NCBI RefSeq assembly: GCF_018736145.1
Contig: NZ_CP059997.1
Coordinates: 4,525,501 to 4,589,500 of the forward strand
DNA length: 64,000 bases
Reading direction: 5' to 3'
From: Amycolatopsis sp. CA-230715
GTDB taxonomy: Bacteria; Actinomycetota; Actinomycetes; Mycobacteriales; Pseudonocardiaceae
Positions 1 through 7,618 of this stretch are shown here, in pieces. Below the pieces are notes generated by a model. That model searched no databases, was not told the origin of the DNA, and saw only the letters and a list, made by a program, of their open reading frames with translations. The translations under genes and the position numbers were made by a program. Numbering within the stretch: the first letter of the stretch is position 1; the number at the start of each line of letters is the position of its first letter.

Positions 1-51
1 ACCGACGCGCTGGTCGCGAAACTGATCACCGTACTGCACGGAAAGCGCTGA
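1..51 (+). CDS. 3' end of an unidentified gene (partial)
   Basis: Only the last 16 codons and a TGA stop lie in the window (ending VLHGKR). The open frame runs from base 1. Too little is visible to name a family. The stop is followed by an inverted repeat that could terminate this transcript. Confidence 0.5.
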   Translation, partial: TDALVAKLITVLHGKR

Positions 52-80
52 CGCACGCGGCCTTCGCCTTTTCCACGGAA

Positions 81-123
81 GTTGTCCACAGGCACTCCAC
101 AATCGGGCCCGCCTGTGGACAAC
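81..123. promoter_or_regulatory. inverted pair of DnaA-box-like sites / hairpin
   Basis: Bases 81-93 (GTTGTCCACAGGC) are a perfect inverted repeat of 111-123, with 17 nt between. Each arm carries TTGTCCACA, which equals the DnaA box described for high-GC actinomycetes. It may be a factor-independent terminator for the gene ending at 51, or a DnaA-binding pair. The sequence alone does not decide; there is no U-tract. Confidence 0.45.
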
Positions 124-239
124 TCCTTTTCCGGCCCTGGGGCGGGGTAGGCTGGAGCGGGGTCGCCCCCCTGGGTCGGGTGGGGGATTTTCCTTACCCG
201 TCAGGGAAAATCGCGTGGTGTCTGACGCGGGGCGCGGGG

Positions 240-1820
240 TCAGGCGTGGCGGATCAGGTCGGCGGCTTTTTCGGCGATCATGACGGTGGGCGCGTTGGTG
301 TTCCCGCGCGGCACCACCGGCATCACCGAGGCGTCCACCACCCGCAGCCCGTCGATCCCGCGCACCTTCAGCTCCGGGTCCACCACGGCCTGCTCCCCGT
401 CGCCCATCGCGCACGTGCCGACCGGGTGGTAGAGCGTTTGCGTGTTCTGCCGCGTGTGCTCGGCCAGCGCGTCGTCGTCGAGGTCGAGGCTCCCGGGCAG
501 GAAGGGCTTGTCGAGGAACTTCGCGAGCGGCCCGGAGTGGCCGATCTCGATGAGCGAGCGCAGCGCCGACTGCATCGCGTCGAAGTCCGCGGACTCGGCG
601 TAGTAGTCCGGATCGATTTCCGGTTTCCACCGCGGGTTCGCCGACCGCAGCCGCAGCCTGCCGCGGCTCGCCACGTCGACGAGCGTCGCGGCCGAGGTGA
701 ACCCCGCGACGGTCGGCTCGCGCAAACCGTTGTCGTAGAACAAGGTCGGCGCGACGTGCACCTGCATGTTCGGCGCCTCCAGTCCGTCCACAGTGGAATA
801 GAACGCGCCGGCCTCGCCGATGTTGGAGGCCAGCGGGCCGCGTTTGGTCAACTGCCAGCGCACCAGCCCGGCAGGCGTGGCCGAGTCGGCGACGTCGGTG
901 GTGCCGCGCGTGGCCCAGATGATCGGCGCCGCGGGGTGGTCGTGCAGGTTCTGCCCGACGCCCGGTAGCGCGGCGACCACGTCGATCCCGTGTTCGCGCA
1001 GGTGCTCGGCCGGTCCGATGCCCGACAGCATCAGCAACTGCGGCGAGTTGATCGCGCCGCCGGACAGGAGCACTTCGCGCTCGGCGCGCACGGTCACCGG
1101 CTGCCCGCTGTCCAAATAGGACACACCAACGGCGCGGGTGCCCTCGGTGACCACCGAGCTGACCGGCGCGTTCGTCCGCACGGTCAGGTTGGGCCTGGTC
1201 ATCGCGGGCCGCAGGTACGCGTCGGCGCACGACCAGCGGCGGCCCTTGCGGCAGGTCACCTGGTAGAGCCCGGCGCCGTCCTGCGTCTCGCCGTTGAAGT
1301 CGTCGGTGCGCTTGATACCCCACGCCACCGCCGAATCCACCCACGCCCGCGAAAGCTCGTGCGTGAACACGCGGTCTTCGACGCGCAGCGGACCGTCGGT
1401 GCCGTGCAGCGGCCCGCCGAGCCGGGTGTTGCCCTCCGCCTTGACGAAGTACGGCAGCACGTCGTCGTAGCCCCAGCCGGTGGCGCCGTGGCGATCGCGC
1501 CAGCCGTCGTAGTCGGCGCGGTTGCCGCGGATGTAGATCATCGCGTTCATCGAGGAACAGCCGCCGAGCATCCGCGCCCGCGGCCAGTAGGCGGGTTTCC
1601 CGGTGTGCTTCTGCTCGACGGTCTCGTAGTTCCAGTCGCGGTGCGTCTTGAACAGCGACGCGAACGCGGCCGGGATCTTGACCTCGTCGGCGTCGTCCTC
1701 GCCGCCGGCTTCGAGCAGGAGCACTTTCGTGGCCGGGTCCTCGGTCAGGCGGTTCGCGAGCACGCACCCCGCGCTGCCCGCGCCGACGATGACGTAGTCG
1801 AAGGACTCTGACCCGGCCAC
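240..1820 (-). CDS. GMC family oxidoreductase (choline dehydrogenase-like)
   Basis: FAD-dependent glucose-methanol-choline oxidoreductase, 526 aa, expected to oxidise an alcohol to aldehyde in the cytoplasm. The N-terminus has the dinucleotide motif GAGSAG (residues 13-18) and the LLLEAG FAD-ribose strand. The C-terminal domain has HPVGTCAMG (His465) and RGNTNAPTVM (Asn509), the usual catalytic His/Asn pair. I chose GTG at 1820 because GGGAGG lies 5 nt upstream; the open frame extends further but would run into the divergent gene. The substrate cannot be told from sequence. No betaine aldehyde dehydrogenase lies beside it, so a glycine-betaine role is not supported by context. Confidence 0.85.
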   Translation of the reverse strand: MAGSESFDYVIVGAGSAGCVLANRLTEDPATKVLLLEAGGEDDADEVKIPAAFASLFKTHRDWNYETVEQKHTGKPAYWPRARMLGGCSSMNAMIYIRGNRADYDGWRDRHGATGWGYDDVLPYFVKAEGNTRLGGPLHGTDGPLRVEDRVFTHELSRAWVDSAVAWGIKRTDDFNGETQDGAGLYQVTCRKGRRWSCADAYLRPAMTRPNLTVRTNAPVSSVVTEGTRAVGVSYLDSGQPVTVRAEREVLLSGGAINSPQLLMLSGIGPAEHLREHGIDVVAALPGVGQNLHDHPAAPIIWATRGTTDVADSATPAGLVRWQLTKRGPLASNIGEAGAFYSTVDGLEAPNMQVHVAPTLFYDNGLREPTVAGFTSAATLVDVASRGRLRLRSANPRWKPEIDPDYYAESADFDAMQSALRSLIEIGHSGPLAKFLDKPFLPGSLDLDDDALAEHTRQNTQTLYHPVGTCAMGDGEQAVVDPELKVRGIDGLRVVDASVMPVVPRGNTNAPTVMIAEKAADLIRHA

Positions 1821-1924
1821 GCTGCCTCCCGAGTATTGGCGAATCGTCAATGACGCGGTCCCAGCATGGCGCGCCCCGGGCGCCCGGGGAAGCCACCCAC
1901 AAAGGGTATCTTTCGTCTGATTAG

Positions 1925-1937
1925 ACCAACAGTTGGT
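1925..1937. promoter_or_regulatory. palindrome ACCAAC-A-GTTGGT in a divergent intergenic region
   Basis: A perfect 6-bp-arm palindrome lies in the 208-nt space between the divergent GMC oxidoreductase and the secreted transpeptidase-like gene, in an AT-richer patch. It has the size and symmetry of a dimeric repressor operator (for example TetR family), but no regulator gene is adjacent. Confidence 0.3.
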
Positions 1938-2028
1938 AAATTCGCCACTGGACGTGGAAACCGTCCCTCGAACGGGTAAACCCGCCAGGAGACGGCCCTC
2001 GGCAGAGAGGGCGGATGGGAGGTTCGGC

Positions 2029-2472
2029 ATGAATGCGGTGCGCAAGATCGCTGGAGTCCTCGCTGGTGCGGCGGCCATCGGGGCCACCGCGGTGGTGGCC
2101 GCCCCGTCGGCGTCGGCGGCCGGAGCGCCGTGCGGACCGCAGGCCAAGGCCTGCATCCAGCTGGGCACGAACACCACCTGGTTGATGGACAACGGGAAGG
2201 TCACCTACGGCGGCGTCCCGATCACCTCGGGGAAGGCGGGCCACCGCACGCCGACCGGCACGTTCAAGGTCCAGTACAAGGACATCGACCACTACTCGAA
2301 GCAGTTCAACGGGCCCATGCCGTACTCGGTCTTCTTCACCACGAACGGCATCGCGTTCCACGAGGGCAGCCTCAAGGTGCAGTCGCACGGCTGCGTCCAC
2401 CTTTCGCACGCGGCGGCCGTGAAGTACTTCCAGACGCTGCAGCCCGGTGACGTCGTCCAAGTCGTGAAGTGA
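2029..2472 (+). CDS. secreted L,D-transpeptidase (YkuD) family protein
   Basis: 147-aa exported protein with an N-terminal signal peptide (basic start, Ala-rich core, cleavage probably after ASA around residue 31). The mature part is a minimal YkuD domain: a conserved FHEG histidine, then SHGCVHLS holding the catalytic Cys122. The family forms 3-3 cross-links in peptidoglycan or attaches proteins to it. Ending directly after one small domain, with no Ig-like or peptidoglycan-binding module, it is shorter than mycobacterial Ldt enzymes. ATG 2029 follows GGGAGG; the longer upstream frame has no signal-like start. Confidence 0.85.
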   Translation: MNAVRKIAGVLAGAAAIGATAVVAAPSASAAGAPCGPQAKACIQLGTNTTWLMDNGKVTYGGVPITSGKAGHRTPTGTFKVQYKDIDHYSKQFNGPMPYSVFFTTNGIAFHEGSLKVQSHGCVHLSHAAAVKYFQTLQPGDVVQVVK

Positions 2473-2552
2473 GGCGCCCGCTCGGCAAGGGAACCGGCTC
2501 GGTTACGCTTTCACGGTATCGCCGACCTGCGTAAACGAGGGAGCAGCCAGCC

Positions 2553-2792
2553 GTGGCCCGAGTAGTCGTCGACGTCATGCCCAAGCCCGAGATCCTGGAC
2601 CCGCAAGGACAGGCCGCGGCCGGGGCGCTGTCTCGCCTCGGCTTCACCGGCGTGACCGAAGTCCGCCAGGGCAAGCACTTCGAGCTCGAGGTCGACGACA
2701 CCGTCGACGACGAGACGCTCGGGAAGATCGCCGAGGGCTTCCTCGCGAACCCGGTGATCGAGGAGTGGACCATCCGGCGGGTCGAGAAGTGA
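2553..2792 (+). CDS. purS: phosphoribosylformylglycinamidine synthase subunit PurS
   Basis: 79-aa small subunit of the three-part FGAM synthase (PurS-PurQ-PurL), step 4 of purine synthesis. PurS bridges the glutaminase PurQ and the synthetase PurL. Begins MARVVVDVMPKPEILDP and carries the typical GVTEVRQGKHFEL strand; the length is normal for the family. Start GTG 2553 after GAGGGAG. The stop overlaps the purQ start, so the two are translationally coupled. purL lies 4.8 kb downstream, separated by an inserted three-gene block on the other strand. Confidence 0.97.
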   Translation: MARVVVDVMPKPEILDPQGQAAAGALSRLGFTGVTEVRQGKHFELEVDDTVDDETLGKIAEGFLANPVIEEWTIRRVEK

Positions 2793-3466
2793 GCGCGCGC
2801 ATCGGGGTCATCACCTTCCCCGGCACCCTCGACGACGGCGACGCGGCCCGCGCGGTCGCCTACGCCGACGCCGAGCCGGTCGCGCTGTGGCACGCCGACG
2901 ACGACCTGCACGGCGTCGACGCGGTGGTCGTGCCGGGCGGGTTCTCCTACGGCGACTACCTGCGCGCGGGCGTGATCGCGCGCTTCGCGCCGGTGATGGA
3001 GTCGGTGATCAAGGCGGCGCACGGCGGGATGCCGGTGCTCGGCATCTGCAACGGGTTCCAGATCCTGTGCGAGGCGGGCCTGCTGCCGGGCGCGATGATC
3101 CGCAACGAGGGCCTGCACTTCATCTGCCGCGACCAGTGGCTGCGCGTGGAGAACACCGAGACCGCGTGGACCACGCGGTACGAGCAGGGCGCCGAGATCC
3201 TTATCCCGATGAAGAACATCGACGGCTGCTTCGTCGCGGAGAAGTCCACTTTGGACGAACTGGAGGCCGAGGGCAGGGTCGTGTTCCGCTACGTCGGCGG
3301 GAACCCCAACGGTTCGCGCAACGACATCGCGGGGATCCGCAGCGCCGACGGCCGCGTGGTCGGCCTGATGCCGCACCCGGAGCACGCCATCGACGCGCTC
3401 ACCGGCCCCTCCGACGACGGCCTCGGCATGTTCTACAGCGCCGTGGACGCCCTGCTCGCGGTTTGA
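2789..3466 (+). CDS. purQ: phosphoribosylformylglycinamidine synthase subunit PurQ (glutaminase)
   Basis: Class I glutamine amidotransferase subunit, 225 aa, releasing ammonia from glutamine for PurL. The nucleophile elbow is LGICNGFQ (Cys87) and the His/Glu pair is in MPHPEH (His196, Glu198); the oxyanion region is PGGFSYGD. GTG 2789 overlaps the purS TGA (GTGA), which fixes the start; the longer upstream frame only re-reads purS. Followed by palindromic repeats rather than by purL. Confidence 0.97.
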   Translation: MSARIGVITFPGTLDDGDAARAVAYADAEPVALWHADDDLHGVDAVVVPGGFSYGDYLRAGVIARFAPVMESVIKAAHGGMPVLGICNGFQILCEAGLLPGAMIRNEGLHFICRDQWLRVENTETAWTTRYEQGAEILIPMKNIDGCFVAEKSTLDELEAEGRVVFRYVGGNPNGSRNDIAGIRSADGRVVGLMPHPEHAIDALTGPSDDGLGMFYSAVDALLAV

Positions 3467-3480
3467 GGTCGCGGCCGCCG

Positions 3481-3535
3481 ATGCCCCGAAAGTGACGTTC
3501 GGGGCATCTACCGCCCCGAAGGCCACCTTCGGGGC
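3481..3535. repeat. palindromic CCCCGAA repeat, locus A (two units)
   Basis: Two imperfect palindromes, 3481-3507 (ATGCCCCGAA ... TTCGGGGCAT) and 3513-3535 (GCCCCGAA ... TTCGGGGC), each with a 5-7 nt loop. They lie between the convergent ends of purQ and the PNPOx-like gene, where they could act as a bidirectional terminator. The same unit type recurs near 22.9, 24.8, 38.5 and 54.8 kb. Confidence 0.8.
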
Positions 3536-3576
3536 CTGAGCGCCTCGGATCGCCCCCTGGTGGGGCGGAGAAAGCG

Positions 3577-3999
3577 CTACTTCGACTGGTCGTTCGAGAG
3601 CCAGCGGGTCGGGCGCATCCGCACCAGGACCGAGTCCGCGCCGAGCGCACCGTCCACATAGGACTGAGCTTCGTCCTGGGTGCCGTAGCGGCCCGCGATG
3701 CGCAGTGCCTGTTCGCGCGTGGGCGGTTCGTCGTTCGCGACGACGGGGCCTTCCGCGGTCACGTACTTGTACGGCTGGGTCTCGGTCTGCGCGAGCAGGC
3801 TGAACTGGCCCGCCTTGCGGATCGAGACGTCCTTCACGGAGTCGCGGTGCATCCAGATCAGGACCTCGCCACCGGGTTCGTAGTCGTACCAGACCGGCAC
3901 CGTCAGCGGCGCCCGTCCTCCCCGCGAGACCGCGAGGACTCCGACGTGCACCTCGCTGAAGTACTGCTCGCGCTCTTCCGCCGACATGACGAACGACAT
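3577..3999 (-). CDS. pyridoxamine 5'-phosphate oxidase-like (split-barrel flavin/F420-binding) protein
   Basis: 140-aa protein with the split-barrel fold pattern: start MSFVMSAEEREQYFSEV, GVLAV strand, TVPVWYDYEPGGEV, KAGQFSLLAQTETQPYKYV and the GPV strand. This actinomycete family includes F420- or FMN-binding oxidoreductases and heme-degrading relatives; the substrate is unknown. ATG 3999 has GGTGGGAG upstream. It is the last gene of a minus-strand run after two ABC transporter subunits; the 83-nt gap makes co-transcription possible but unproven. Confidence 0.8.
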   Translation of the reverse strand: MSFVMSAEEREQYFSEVHVGVLAVSRGGRAPLTVPVWYDYEPGGEVLIWMHRDSVKDVSIRKAGQFSLLAQTETQPYKYVTAEGPVVANDEPPTREQALRIAGRYGTQDEAQSYVDGALGADSVLVRMRPTRWLSNDQSK

Positions 4000-4082
4000 T
4001 TCCACTCCCACCTTGTTCGAACCCGTCGAAGAAGAGCCAACTCCGCGAGCGGCCCCGGCATTCCGGGAACCGCCCGCGGAGT

Positions 4083-5822
4083 TCAGCTCGCCGCCGCCAC
4101 GAGGCGCGCGTACGGCCCGCCCGCGGCCAGCAGCTTCTCGTGGCTGCCCAGCTCGGTGATCCGGCCGTCTTCGAGCACGGCCACCCGGTCGGCCGCGGCC
4201 GCGGTGTGCAGCCGGTGCGCGATCGCGATCACCGTGCGGCCTTCGAGCACGCCGTTCAGCGAGCGTTCGAGCTCGCGCGCGGACGACGTGTCGAGCAACG
4301 AGGTCGCCTCGTCGAGCACCACGGTGTGCGGGTCGGCCAGCACCACCCGCGCCAGCGCGAGCTGCTGCGCCACCGCGGCGGGCACGGTCAGCGCACCCGA
4401 CCCGACCTTCGTGTCGAGACCGTCGGGCAGGTCGAGCGCCCATTCCTTCGCACCGACGGCATCCAGCGCGGCAAGGAGTTCGGCGTCCGGCCACTCGCCG
4501 CCGTCGGGCCGGGTCGGCAGGGTCAGGTTCTCCCGCAGCGTGCCCGCGAACACGTGGTGCTCCTGGGTCAGCAGCAGCACCTCGCCGCGCAGGACGTCGT
4601 CGGCCAGCGCAGAGACCTCCTGCCCGCCGATCCGCACCGAACCCGCGGACGGCGCCGCGATCCCGGCGAGCAGCCTGCCCAGCGTCGACTTGCCCGCACC
4701 GGACGGCCCGACGATCGCGAGCCGTTCGCCAGGCGGCACGCGCAGATCGATGCCGTGCAGCACGGTCCGGTCCGCCGAGTAGCCGAACCGCACGTCCGCG
4801 ACCTCAATATCCTGCGCCGCCGGAGCGGTCGCCACGCCGTCGTCGGCGGTCCCGCGCACACCCAGCACGCGCCGCAACGCCGTACCGCTGACCAGCAGGT
4901 CCTCGACCCACCACAGCGCCTCGTCCATCGGCGCGGCCAGCGCCTGCGCGTACAGCACCATCGTGGTGATCGTGCCGAGATCGGCGTGCCCGGCGAAGTA
5001 CGCCCAGCCGCCGATCAGCACCATCGCCGCGACCGGCAGCGCGTGCGACAGCTCCAGCCACGGCACCCAGCGCACGTGCAGCGACCGCAGGCCGCGCTCG
5101 CCCTCGATCGCGGACGCGAGACCGCGGTCGCCGTGCGCGACGCGGCGCTCGGTGAGGCTGAGCGCTTCGATCGTGCGGGCGCCTTCCGCGGTCTCGTGCG
5201 TGGCCGACTGCAGCACGGCCCAGCCGTCGAGCATGCGCTCCATGGCCACGCCGACCCGCCGCCAGATCCACCGCGTCGAAATCCACAGCACCGGCACCGC
5301 GACCAGCAGCGCCAGCGACAGCAGCGGCGAGGTGAACACCATCGCGCCGATGGTGAGCACCACGGTGAGCGCGGCGACCAGGATCTCCGGCACCGCGTGC
5401 CGGGTGGCGAAGTCGATCCGGTCGACGTCCGAAGTGGCCCGGCTGAGCAGCTCACCGGTCCCGGCCGCCTCCACGGTGCTCAGCGGCAGCGCCAGCGACT
5501 CGCCGACTAGCCGCTCGCGGTTCTCCGCGAGGACCTTCTCGCCGAGCATGCCCATGCGCAGCCTTGCGAACCGCTTCAGCCCGCCCTGCACGATCAGCAT
5601 GGCGACGAACGCCAGTGCCAGCAGGTCGATCCGGCCCGTCGTGATACCGCTGGTGACCCCGTCGACCAGTGCGCCGAGGATCTGCGGTCCGGCCAGCCCC
5701 GCCACGCTCGCGGCCACGAACAGGCCGATCACCAACAGGAAGGCGCGACGGTTGGCGCGCAGCATCCCGCGCGCCCACCGCCTGGCCTCCGCGGGTGTCG
5801 CCAGTGGCAGTTTCCGTTGCAT
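4083..5822 (-). CDS. ABC transporter half (TMD+NBD), subunit with intact Walker A
   Basis: 579-aa exporter half: an N-terminal membrane domain of about six segments, then a nucleotide-binding domain. Walker A is GPSGAGKST (372-380), Walker B VVLDE (501-505), H-loop His536 in IAIAHRL. The ABC signature is not LSGGQ but TVPAAVAQQ (479-487). ATG 5822 overlaps the upstream subunit's TGA by one base (TGATG) behind GGAGGTG, so the two halves are coupled and surely form a heterodimer. Its Walker A would pair with the intact signature of the partner to give the one working ATP site. Confidence 0.9.
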   Translation of the reverse strand: MQRKLPLATPAEARRWARGMLRANRRAFLLVIGLFVAASVAGLAGPQILGALVDGVTSGITTGRIDLLALAFVAMLIVQGGLKRFARLRMGMLGEKVLAENRERLVGESLALPLSTVEAAGTGELLSRATSDVDRIDFATRHAVPEILVAALTVVLTIGAMVFTSPLLSLALLVAVPVLWISTRWIWRRVGVAMERMLDGWAVLQSATHETAEGARTIEALSLTERRVAHGDRGLASAIEGERGLRSLHVRWVPWLELSHALPVAAMVLIGGWAYFAGHADLGTITTMVLYAQALAAPMDEALWWVEDLLVSGTALRRVLGVRGTADDGVATAPAAQDIEVADVRFGYSADRTVLHGIDLRVPPGERLAIVGPSGAGKSTLGRLLAGIAAPSAGSVRIGGQEVSALADDVLRGEVLLLTQEHHVFAGTLRENLTLPTRPDGGEWPDAELLAALDAVGAKEWALDLPDGLDTKVGSGALTVPAAVAQQLALARVVLADPHTVVLDEATSLLDTSSARELERSLNGVLEGRTVIAIAHRLHTAAAADRVAVLEDGRITELGSHEKLLAAGGPYARLVAAAS

Positions 5823-7429
5823 CACAACACCTCCTGCCGGTTCGGGTAGTGCACGACCTCGTCCGCCACGACCTTCCACAGTGGACTCTGGCTGAACACC
5901 ACGGTGGTACGGCCCCGGCGCAGCTCGGTGACCCGCTCGGTGATGCGGGCCTCGGTGTGCGCGTCGACCGCGGACGTCGGCTCGTCGAGCAGCAGCACGT
6001 CGGCGTCCGTGGCCAGTGCCCTGGCCAGGCTGAGCCGCTGCCGCTGCCCGCCGGAGACCTCGCGGCCCCGCTCGCCGATCAGTTCGCCGAGCCCGTTCGG
6101 CAGCGCGGCCACGATGTCGTCCGCGTCCGCCGCGCGCAGCGCCTCTTCGACGCCGACGCGCCCTTCCCGCGCCGGGGCGACCTGCTCGCGCAGGATCCCC
6201 GAGAACCAGACGTCCTGGTTGTGCGCGTAGACGACGCGGGTGCGCAGCTCCGCCAGCGCGACCTGGTCGGCGGGTACTCCGGCGACCAGCACGCGTTGCC
6301 CGTGACCGGCGTCGGCGAACCGCGCGAGCCGCGACGCGAGCGCTTCCGCGTTCTTCCCGGCGTCGACGACGGTGAGCTTCCCGGCGACCGCGGTGAACCC
6401 GGTCGCCGTGTCGTGCAGCTCCAGCGCGCCGCCCGGCAGCGGCACCGGCGACGCGGGATCGTCCAGCTCCGGACGGAGCTTCAGCAGCCCGCACGCCTTC
6501 TTCGCGGACACCATCGCGCCCGCGAACCCGTCCGCCGCCTCGGTGGCCGTGGTCACCGGAATGACCAGGAACGCCGAAGCGCCGTAGAAGGCGACCAGTT
6601 CGCCGACGCTCAGCTCGCCGCTGACGGCCAGCCTCGCGCCGAGCCAGGTGATCACGATCGTCACCAGCCCCGGCAGCAGGATCTCGGCCGCGGCGAGCCA
6701 CGACTCGCTGCGCGCGACCTCGACGCCCGCGCGCCGGACGCGCTGGCTCGCGGTGCGGAACCGGCGGTGGAACTGCCGCTCGCCGCCGACGCCGCGCAGG
6801 ATCCGCAGGCCGGACACGATGTCCGCGCCCAGCGCGTTGACCTCGGAGAGCTGGTCGCGCTGGGTGTCCTTCCGGCGCTGCAGCGGGGCCAGCAGCGGAC
6901 CGAGACCCGCCACCGCGAGCGGCACGCCGATCAGCGCCACCGCGCCGAGCAGCGGCGACGAGCCCAGCAGCACGATGCCCACGGTGAGGAACGCCACCAC
7001 GGCACCGGCCAGCCTGCCGAACACTTCGAACGCGTTGCCCAGGTGGTTCAGGTCCGACGACGTCACCGCCATCACCTCACCGGTGCCAGCCTGGGACCGC
7101 AGTGACGCGCCCAGCCTGGTGGTGTGGTTGACGACCGTGCGCTGCAGCGCCGACGAGGCGTGCATCCACATGCCGTGGGTGAGGTAGTCGAGCAGGCCGC
7201 CGCACACCATCTGCGCGACCCCGATCGACACGATCACCATCGCGTACGCGATCAGCGCGCCGGTGTCGTCACCGGCGATCCCGGCGTCGATCGCCCTGCC
7301 GACGGCGAACGGCAGCAGGGCCGACGGCACCAGCCACAGCGCGCCGAGCACGGCTGAGCCGGTGGCCAGCCACGGCCGCGCCCGCAGGATCGCGAGCAGC
7401 AGGCGCAGCGGAGTCAGCTTCGGTGGCAA
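5822..7429 (-). CDS. ABC transporter half (TMD+NBD) with degenerate Walker A
   Basis: 535-aa partner of the next gene: six-segment membrane domain, then an NBD with a normal signature VSGGQRQRLS (458-467) and Walker B LLLDE (479-483). The P-loop is destroyed: where GxGKST is expected the sequence reads G358-K-N-A-E-A363. The H-loop histidine is replaced (FSQSP, 512-516). It cannot bind ATP normally, so the dimer should have one catalytic site only. The start is uncertain: TTG 7429 is the first usual start, but the frame is open to 7490 and holds a plausible N-terminal extension with only CTG available. Confidence 0.85.
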   Translation of the reverse strand: MPPKLTPLRLLLAILRARPWLATGSAVLGALWLVPSALLPFAVGRAIDAGIAGDDTGALIAYAMVIVSIGVAQMVCGGLLDYLTHGMWMHASSALQRTVVNHTTRLGASLRSQAGTGEVMAVTSSDLNHLGNAFEVFGRLAGAVVAFLTVGIVLLGSSPLLGAVALIGVPLAVAGLGPLLAPLQRRKDTQRDQLSEVNALGADIVSGLRILRGVGGERQFHRRFRTASQRVRRAGVEVARSESWLAAAEILLPGLVTIVITWLGARLAVSGELSVGELVAFYGASAFLVIPVTTATEAADGFAGAMVSAKKACGLLKLRPELDDPASPVPLPGGALELHDTATGFTAVAGKLTVVDAGKNAEALASRLARFADAGHGQRVLVAGVPADQVALAELRTRVVYAHNQDVWFSGILREQVAPAREGRVGVEEALRAADADDIVAALPNGLGELIGERGREVSGGQRQRLSLARALATDADVLLLDEPTSAVDAHTEARITERVTELRRGRTTVVFSQSPLWKVVADEVVHYPNRQEVL

Positions 7430-7605
7430 CCGGATTTCCGGTGCCGGGTAAGGGCGCGTGCCGCGTTCGCGGCGGCGCGAGGACAGGAGTCAATAGTCGG
7501 GTAAACGGGTCATATCGCAACGGTAGGCGCGGTCACTGTCCGCACGCGACCGATTTTCCCGCCGCCGTGAAGCGGTGCCCGCGCGACCCCGCTCACCAGC
7601 CCGGT

Positions 7606-7618
7606 TACCCTTCTAGCC
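7606..7618 (+). promoter_or_regulatory. -10 element for leaderless purL
   Basis: TACCCT (7606-7611) is followed by 7 nt and then the purL GTG, with no ribosome binding site between. This geometry predicts transcription starting at the start codon. Confidence 0.5.

Noticed and set aside
180..1811. Long plus-strand open frames across the GMC oxidoreductase gene
   Set aside because: Arg/Val/His-rich translations with no family pattern, antisense to a gene with clear FAD and catalytic motifs; GC-rich shadow frames.
1821..2204. N-terminal extension of the GMC oxidoreductase to 654 residues
   Set aside because: It would overlap the coding part of the divergent secreted transpeptidase-like gene; GTG 1820 has a good ribosome site just before the FAD-binding motif.
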